A stretch of 64,000 nt of DNA, taken from NCBI GenBank assembly GCA_029718625.1, contig CM056376.1:87214356-87278355 (forward strand), read 5' to 3'. Source of the stretch: Synaphobranchus kaupii. Its lineage: Eukaryota > Chordata > Actinopteri > Anguilliformes > Synaphobranchidae. The notes beneath the pieces were generated by a model. That model searched no databases. It worked only from the letters and a program-made list of their open reading frames with translations, and had not been told where the DNA came from. The position numbers were made by a program, and so were the translations under genes. Shown here piece by piece: positions 58,091 through 64,000 of this stretch (position 1 is the stretch's first letter; the number at the start of each line of letters is the position of its first letter).

Positions 58091-58238
58091 GTGTACAGTG
58101 AGCACTACTTCCAGGTGACCGTGGATGACCTCACTCCTGAGGCCGTGCCCTACTCTGTGGTGTGCCATGCGGAGTCCCCTGGCATCCTGCCCACCCAGTG
58201 GTGCCTTAAGAACGGAGTCAGCCTCGAGCACCCCAAGG
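58091..58238 (+). CDS. sfmbt2: sfmbt2 exon 7 seen: second half of MBT repeat 3
   Basis: Acceptor CTCCAG|GTGTAC, donor AAGG|GTAAGT; 49 codons plus one base. It reads [40 protein letters not shown] and VSLEHPKG. The HADS-like CHAES plus ILP-QWCLKNG end is characteristic of SFMBT MBT3. Phase 0 in, 1 out. Confidence 0.94.
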
Positions 58239-58400
58239 GTAAGTCCTGATCCTGTAGCTATAAACTGCTCTTTGCTGCAGAAGGCCCGAAACTGCAAAAT
58301 AAAGCTTCTCTTGCTCCCTCCCTCTGTCTCTTTCTCTCCCTCCCCCTCTCTCTCTTTCCCCTCCCTCCATCCTTCTTCCCCTCCTCGTCTCCTGTAACAG
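58239..58400 (+). other. short 162-bp intron 7, pyrimidine-rich
   Basis: The only short intron in the region. 58314-58392 is almost pure C/T (CTCTCTCTCTTTCCCCTCCC-type), acting as a long polypyrimidine tract before the ACAG acceptor. Confidence 0.85.
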
Positions 58401-58483
58401 GTTACCAGAGTCAGGACTTTGATTGGGCAGATTATCTGAAGCAGAGTGCCACGGAGGCCGCCCCTGATGCGTGTTTCCCAAAT
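58401..58483 (+). CDS. sfmbt2: sfmbt2 exon 8 seen: start of MBT repeat 4
   Basis: Acceptor GTAACAG|GT, donor AAT|GTAAGA. It completes a Gly codon and reads YQSQDFDWADYLKQSATEAA then PDACFPN. The DFDWADYLKQ-AP-CF block opens MBT4 in both SFMBT paralogs. 83 nt, phase 1 in and 0 out. Confidence 0.93.
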
Positions 58484-60097
58484 GTAAGAAAATCTCTTGG
58501 GTTGACATCCTTGCCGACGATAGAGCAGTCAGTGTGAGAACGCCATGGTGAAAGGACTACAGAGAGTCCATTTTAAGATTGGGCTCCCATTCTCCCATTC
58601 TCTCTACACATATCAGTGTCTTGAACAGGCACTATGTTATGTGCATTTTACTAATTACAGAGCAGCAGTAGATTCTTTATACTGTTGGCAAAATTAGCTT
58701 TGATGGACAGAGTAGTGTGTTCTCACCAGTAAACATTCTTGAGATTTTAATTATAAATATTGTAAATATGAAGTCTTGTAATTTTTTCAGAGCACTTTAA
58801 TAAAACACAATGTTGCCTTCAGCCGGATAATTCGTGAAAGCATTGGTTATCCAACCCTGAACAAGGGACTTGTTCAAAAACTGCTGCTTGATTGCTTTCA
58901 AAGCCGCCAGGAAACAGGAAGCTGCCACGTCTAACCATTTCTCCCCCTAATAAACAGCCAACCCTGAAACACGCTTGCGTGACTCACTTTAAATGTATAC
59001 TTCCAGTTACTCTGCACCAGGAACCAGGGAATCATTTGCAATGAAAGCTCAGCACATGTGTTCTGGGACTGCTGGTCAAAGTGCCAAACAACCCTTTCAT
59101 TCAAAGTAAAATTCTCACCAGTGAAAAAGCTATTCACAAAATGGGGTTCAAGTTCAATGGAGTACACAAGAGATATTTAAGAATGGAACACATTTCGGAC
59201 CAAGACTCCCCTCAGTTAAAAAGAGTTTATTGAACCAGAAAATGCTGTATCTGCCTTTTTTTAACCCAAGGGAGTCCAAATCAGTTATTTTCTCAAATGT
59301 CTCGATACACATGAATTCCCTTCATTCTGAGCAACTAGCTGTATCCTATATAATGATAGGTGGGGACTTATGTCTAGTCTTATAATCTGTTCCCTCTACT
59401 TTGCTGGACGGAGTCCAGCCACGGCCTTTCTGCTGACTGCCCATAACTTTGTCATAACCAGTTTAGCATTTAATCTGATGTTATGAAAAAGGGGGCCAGA
59501 TTACATCTGTCAGAGAAACAAGTCCCTGCACATTACCACTAGCCGTCAGGACGATGGGAAAGGCTGTCTCTCTCTCCGTCCCTTGGGCACTTCACATTGA
59601 TTGTTTCATTCACTTAACATGATTTATTGTGTTGATGGGGCATTTTAAATCTGAAGATGACTAATGTGGCGCACTGCATTACCAGCTATTTGCAGAGAAA
59701 GAGACCAATCTTGCATTCACCGTAGCATGTCTGTCAGTACTTTCAAAGAATGACGTTTAACCTATGTCTCATCTCGCAAATCGAATTGCTCTAGCTGGTA
59801 TATGAATTAATATGTTTTTGGATGGTACGATTGTTTTTTTCCCTGCGTAGAGATTATGAAATAAAGATTACGCCTAGTTTTGGATTAGTTCCTTTTAAAT
59901 TCAGAAGCGACTGGGGCAGATTTGCGTTTTTCTTGTTGTTGTGGTGTTTTTTTTGCGCGCTGGTTTGCATGTCTGTGTGTGTGCGTGTTTGTGTGTTCAT
60001 GTCCGTGTGTGTCGGTGGAGGGGGGTGTGTGTGTGCTTGTGCACCGCCGTTGATTCGTTTGTCCAGAGGTTTATTTTTTGTGTTTGTTCGTGCGCAG
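58484..60097. other. intron 8
   Basis: No second gene or bounded repeat was recognised. The end is T-rich with GT-rich imperfect repeats (59970-60040) before the GCGCAG acceptor. Confidence 0.4.
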
Positions 60098-60224
60098 ACG
60101 TCGATCAATCGGGGCTTCAGTGAAGGCGTGTGGCTGGAGGTGGTGAACCCCTTGAAGCCTTCAGAGATTTGCGTGGCCTCGGTCCAGCAAGTGAGGGGAA
60201 GACTAATGTGGCTAACGCTACAAG
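60098..60224 (+). CDS. sfmbt2: sfmbt2 exon 9 seen: first half of MBT repeat 4
   Basis: Acceptor GTGCGCAG|ACGTCG, donor CAAG|GTAAGG; 42 codons plus one base. It reads TSINRGFSEGVWLEVVNPLK, PSEICVASVQQVRGRLMWLT and LQ. The VNP-P-E-CVAS-VRGRLMWL pattern is SFMBT MBT4. The usual (N/G)MKLEAVNP entry motif appears here as GVWLEVVNP, replacing Met-Lys with Val-Trp. The exon leaves at phase 1; the exon with the rest of MBT4 was not found before the window ends. Confidence 0.92.
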
Positions 60225-62093
60225 GTAAGGCCCCTCCATCAGCCGTACTTGACGGGTCATGCCTGACTGATACAAGCATTCAATCCAACATGAAAATGCC
60301 CCAAAATATAATGGTGTACATCCTCCATCTCCCTCGAGCAAGACCCTGCGGAAAAAATAATGCCTGGAATCTAAAACTTGTTCTTTCTTTTTCTGTGCTG
60401 GTAACTGATTTAACCGTATAATGTGGGATCATAACAGTGAAGTGTTAGATCTTATTTTTCTGGGTCTGTGTTTTCTCTCTCTGCCTCTGCTAAAGAGAGT
60501 GGACAAGACTGTCACCGTGGACACATTACTCATAGCTCTCAGCTGATATTTGAGTCATCTGAATGGGTTTTTTTCCTTCTGAAAACCCCTCAAAGTTTAT
60601 AACCTCATAACACAGGACGTTAGCTGCACTTCCTCCATTTTATTTTGCAGCACGCACTACAACAGACTTTAAAACAGACATGGCGGTAATGCCGTTTTAA
60701 AATAAACCTTGAATGTGTGCTGTACAAGCTCAGTACTCAGACCTGGTTCATTCTGGATTGCTTCTTTATGATCAATTCAAGAGGAGACGTATTCCCTGCT
60801 AATTCACACGGTCTTTGTCATAGCACGGTTTTCAGGATCGTCTCATAACACCAGCAGTGGCCGGCCTTTTCTTGAGGTCATTTACACTTGAGGACTTTCT
60901 TGATTTTCAGAGACTGCTCTTCCCGTGCCTTAATTTCTGGACTAATGGCAAATTTTTTTATGCCAGTGAAAGGGTTTCGTTCCTGGTGCCTCTCGGCTGT
61001 GTAGGAGTCACTCGCATGTCGCACCCGGCCAGATTCGAGTAAGCCCTCCGTAAGTTCCCTCGTAAGTTAAACGGCTGGTCTTTCGGGGTTTCCCAGCATT
61101 GTTCAGCCTCTGGGTTTTTAGAAGAAGCTGAGGACAGGAGGTGAGGGACTCGCCTTTGATGCAGAGCTTCTCAGTGCCGCTTTTCTTCTGGCTTTCGATC
61201 ACAAGAAAAAGGGACGACTTTTCAAGTCATGTTGACTTTCCAGCCACAAGTAAATATGTACGTCCTGTATTTATGAATACTTGACAAGCTCGGAGTTGGA
61301 GTTGGAGCCCAGTGTTGCATTGTGTATTTGTCTGTACGGGTTGCTGTGTCTCCGCACAGCGCTGAGCCATGCGTATGACCAGCTTTTGTGGAGTAAGGTG
61401 CATTGTGGGACTGTCAACGGGAAGGTCGGTGCGGCTGGAGGAAGACAGCCAGAATTATATGAGAGCGCTCGTTGGCGATGGAGACGTCCTACCCCTGCAG
61501 TTAGCACAAACGGAGTGGAGCGAGGGACCCTAAGAACGACATGGGGAGATCGAACAGGAAGTGGTGGGGAGGGGGGGGCAAGTAGGAAGGAGGGGGGTGT
61601 CAAACCACATCAGTCACCTGCAGTTAGATTCACCTCTTCATCGAGTGAGTGGGTCTTTGAGCACAACACTAACCACCGCGTGGAAGAAGCACAAAGTCCT
61701 TTTTGTCTCCTGGCTGGGTTGAATAAATAGCGGAAGTCTTGGGTCCTGCAGCAGAAAAAAGTCTCTGCACCAATAAGCTCCCACGCGAGACATCTGGCGA
61801 GTCAGTGAAACGGAAACTCTATCGCGGCAACCAATGTGAGGACAGTTTTGATAACCGCGCGACGAAGCAGTGTGACACATGCATGTCACGTATGCACATG
61901 TTCAAGTCTTCGATGTGCTTAAAAACCTAGTTGCTAAAATGTGCAGCCTATTGAAGTTATTCTATTAAATACATACTGCAACTTAACCTGAGCACCGGCC
62001 GGAAGTGGTTCTGTTTATTTGCATTCATTGTTTTTTTTTTCCTTGAAATTTTCAAATAATCCGGTCACACAATATGCCGTTTGAAAGTGTTAA
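60225..62093. other. intron after exon 9
   Basis: I searched for the remaining MBT4 sequence (SMDIFPVGWCE-type) and did not find it. No other gene is supported. 61270-61620 is somewhat GC-richer without recognisable coding. Confidence 0.4.
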
Positions 62094-62255
62094 AGTGATA
62101 CTGCAGTCAAAAACCGACTTTTCCCGTTGACAACCTATGTTTTGAGTTAGATTATGATCATACACAACTGTTTATGTCCGAAAATTTTATGTTTAGTAAA
62201 AATGGTTTTATCTGAGTTTTTGTGTAGACTTACCAATATGCTGGCTTCCGGGGAT

Positions 62256-62269
62256 TCGTGACGTCACGA
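62256..62269. promoter_or_regulatory. CRE-like palindrome TCGTGACGTCACGA
   Basis: Perfect 14-bp palindrome containing the full CREB/ATF site TGACGTCA, 67 bases upstream of the TATA box of the THAP frame. Confidence 0.6.
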
Positions 62270-62335
62270 AAGCCTTAACATAAAAATGGGTGGACTTGAG
62301 GTGGTCCTAGGGGTGGGTCTTGGCTGGGCATGTGG

Positions 62336-62343
62336 TATAAAAG
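62336..62343 (+). promoter_or_regulatory. TATA box (TATAAAAG) of the THAP element
   Basis: Consensus TATA box 187 bases before the THAP start codon, inside the transposon, on the same strand. Confidence 0.6.
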
Positions 62344-62529
62344 CAGAGAACGACGATTTTTTTTTTTCTTTCTGAGATTGAGACCCTTGTACTGCTAATT
62401 AGCTAGTTCAAGTTCAAATGCGAATTGCTTTGTATTATTGCTAACGTTAATATTACGACTTATATCGAGCTACAGTTATTCATATACGACGTCTTACTAC
62501 TTGGTATCTTTAGCTAACTTGCCTGCATT

Positions 62530-62798
62530 ATGCCAAGGAGTCAGAGATGTATTGTTCCTCGGTGCAACGCCACCGGCTCTGCTAGCTTTCATAATCTGCC
62601 GAGAGACCCAGCGCTGCTTAGCCAGTGGCTTCAAGCTATCGGTGTAGAGCACGCGGACTTGCCGAAGAAAGCCTAGTGTGCAACGCGCACTTCACACCGG
62701 ACTGCTACCACAATTTAACTGGCTTTGAGATGGGCTTCTATAAAACTCTGTCGCTGAAGCCAGGTGCCATCCCAACAGTGATGGATGTAATTTTGTAA
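62530..62798 (+). pseudogene. THAP-domain protein fragment, one frameshift
   Basis: ATG at 62530 reads MPRSQRCIVPRCNATGSASF then HNLPRDPALLSQWLQAIG and stops at TAG 62674. In the neighbouring frame from 62670 the domain continues: SLVCNAHFTPDCYHNLTGFE ... LSLKPGAIPTVMD, to TAA at 62796. Together these give the C-x4-C ... C-x2-H zinc ligands, the Pro and Trp of the fold, and the AVP-like end of a THAP DNA-binding domain (~85 residues). One base is missing between the two parts near 62667-62672. A GT at 62787 (GAT|GTAATT) could be a donor to a lost exon. Confidence 0.82.
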
Positions 62799-63846
62799 TC
62801 ATTACATCAGCTAAGTAAAACAGCTAAGTACAATATACCTATTACATTGTATTTGTGACATTGTGTAATTGCACATGTATTGGCCACTATTATACAGTTG
62901 GGCCAAGCATGCCCGACTACGGCACCGCAGTATTAGACAAATCAAGAATAGCTTCATAACTACGCTGACATAACGTTACCTCAGTAACCTCACGGCAACA
63001 TAGGTTTTCTGGAGGGGACAGGTCCCAACAGGTGGCCACAAGCACACCTGTTGGGACATTAGTTTGTTTCTGTTTACATGCAAGTTATCTGTACAAACTA
63101 CAACAAAAATGCTTTTGCAAACGGTTGACATTACTGATAGGTAATAGCTAATGTGGGGTTGAATGCAACCTATTGTGTGAGCTATCTTTTATGAATACGT
63201 AACGTTAGCTAATAAACGATAGCAATAATACATTTGATGTAGCCCTAGCAAAACCAGTAACCAGTTGGTCAGTAACTTGGACGGAATGTATCGATAAGTT
63301 AGGTAATGCAAGGCAGTCTATTGTGTGTGAGTTTAGCCCCGTTTGGTCCAGAGAGAACTGGTAACTTAGCTAGCTAGTTATATTAGCTATATCATTTATG
63401 AATAATGTTAGCTAATAAATGATAATTCTCTCCGGACCAAGTGAAGTTATGAGGGCGCTACAACCAGCCATGTTCAATATACTAACGTTACTGTGTGACT
63501 GGGTTTTGCTGTGTATTTGAATGTATTCAATAGTAACGTTACTTTAGGCAGACAAACAAGCTAACTTAGCTAGGTAACGTTAGCTTTACCATTCGGTTAC
63601 ATCCCGGGTCTTCTCCTCGCGAAGACGTTGCTCAACTAATACAGCCATTTTATTTAGTTGTGAGGAGAGAGCTGGAAGGGGGCTGAGTCAGTTCACCAAG
63701 ACACACCCTTTCACTCCTTGACCGTATGAATATTCATAATATGACTACGTGGCATCATCGTCATATGACCACACCTACTCACGAGTTTCAGTTCAAATTG
63801 AAGCGGAAAAAAGGGCCTTAGAAAAGCCTCTGCAGTATCTCTTTAA

Positions 63847-64000
63847 AGCTCATGATTCTATCTCTAAAAGCTATTTTACAATCCCAATGTTATAGTGACA
63901 ATGGTTCCTTTTTGTAACATGACACAAAACAGGCTTAATCAAAATGGCGACTTCTTGCGTTCTGTGTTCCATGGAAACACCTTCAGTTGGCGCAGTTGTA
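63847..64000. other. unassigned sequence to window end
   Basis: No feature recognised. Confidence 0.3.

Larger units (their letters stand above)
62094..63842 (+). mobile_element. TTAA-flanked DNA transposon with a THAP domain (Kolobok-like), 1749 bp
   Basis: The left end AGTGATACTGCAG and inverted right end AGAGATACTGCAG match at 12 of 13 positions. Both are flanked by TTAA (62090-62093, 63843-63846). The element contains a promoter-like region and a THAP zinc-finger reading frame near its 5' side. The remaining ~1 kb is AT-rich with repeated TAACGTTAGCTAA motifs and no transposase catalytic domain. TTAA duplication plus THAP fits Kolobok; P elements also have THAP but make longer, non-TTAA duplications. 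Confidence 0.72.

Noticed and set aside
60857..61042. Possible next sfmbt2 exon after exon 9
   Set aside because: The frame does not resemble the expected SMDIFPVGWCE end of MBT4 and lacks suitable phase-1 splice signals.
62530..62676. Host THAP gene
   Set aside because: The frame is short and broken and lies inside a TTAA-flanked inverted-repeat element, so a transposon origin is the better explanation.

Overview
The window is vertebrate, almost certainly ray-finned fish, genomic DNA. It has large introns with consensus GT/AG splice sites, long CA/GT microsatellites, and many repeat types typical of fish: a Sleeping-Beauty-type Tc1 end, L2-type LINEs, a chromodomain Ty3/Gypsy element and hAT/piggyBac-like MITEs. 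There is no bacterial-style gene organisation, CRISPR array, rRNA or recognisable tRNA.

The only host gene I can support is an sfmbt2-type Polycomb gene (Scm-like with four MBT domains) on the + strand. Nine coding exons lie at 1855-1949, 10885-11125, 31625-31713, 35178-35421, 38593-38690, 54349-54450, 58091-58238, 58401-58483 and 60098-60224. They join in one frame with compatible phases (0,1,0,1,0,0,1,0, then open at phase 1) to give 1227 nt. This covers MBT repeats 1-3 and the first half of MBT4. The extreme 5' end and everything after the middle of MBT4 (rest of MBT4, DUF3588/SLED region, SAM domain) lie outside the window or were not found.

The introns are a layered archive of transposons. 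Intron 1 (1950-10884) holds two foldback elements with a nested hAT MITE (2.08-3.3 kb), a Sleeping-Beauty-type solo terminal repeat and a 485-bp hairpin. Intron 2 (11126-31624) holds a deleted Tc1, a 5.8-kb three-level nest (IS630-like transposon A, containing a LINE, containing IS630-like transposon B with an apparently intact three-exon transposase), a hAT MITE, and an L2 LINE broken by two MITEs. Intron 3 has a 35-bp inverted-repeat partner, a widespread fish repeat and a decayed Tc1. Intron 5 (38691-54348) contains a full-length, very young Ty3/Gypsy chromovirus-type element (39929-47037, 1387-bp LTRs, GGGGC target duplication) and a pair of IS630-like elements, one inserted inside the other. 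After the last exon, a TTAA-flanked element (62094-63842) carries its own TATA promoter and a frameshifted THAP domain, which points to the Kolobok superfamily.

Nearly all element-encoded proteins (six DDE transposase copies, gag-pol, L2 RT) are antisense to the host gene. The most interesting items are the intact B transposon and its A/C relatives, the nesting order, the TTAA/THAP element, the perfect 35-bp inverted repeat bracketing exon 3, and the two LTRs, which differ only by single-base indels and so cast doubt on the frameshifts seen inside the same element.
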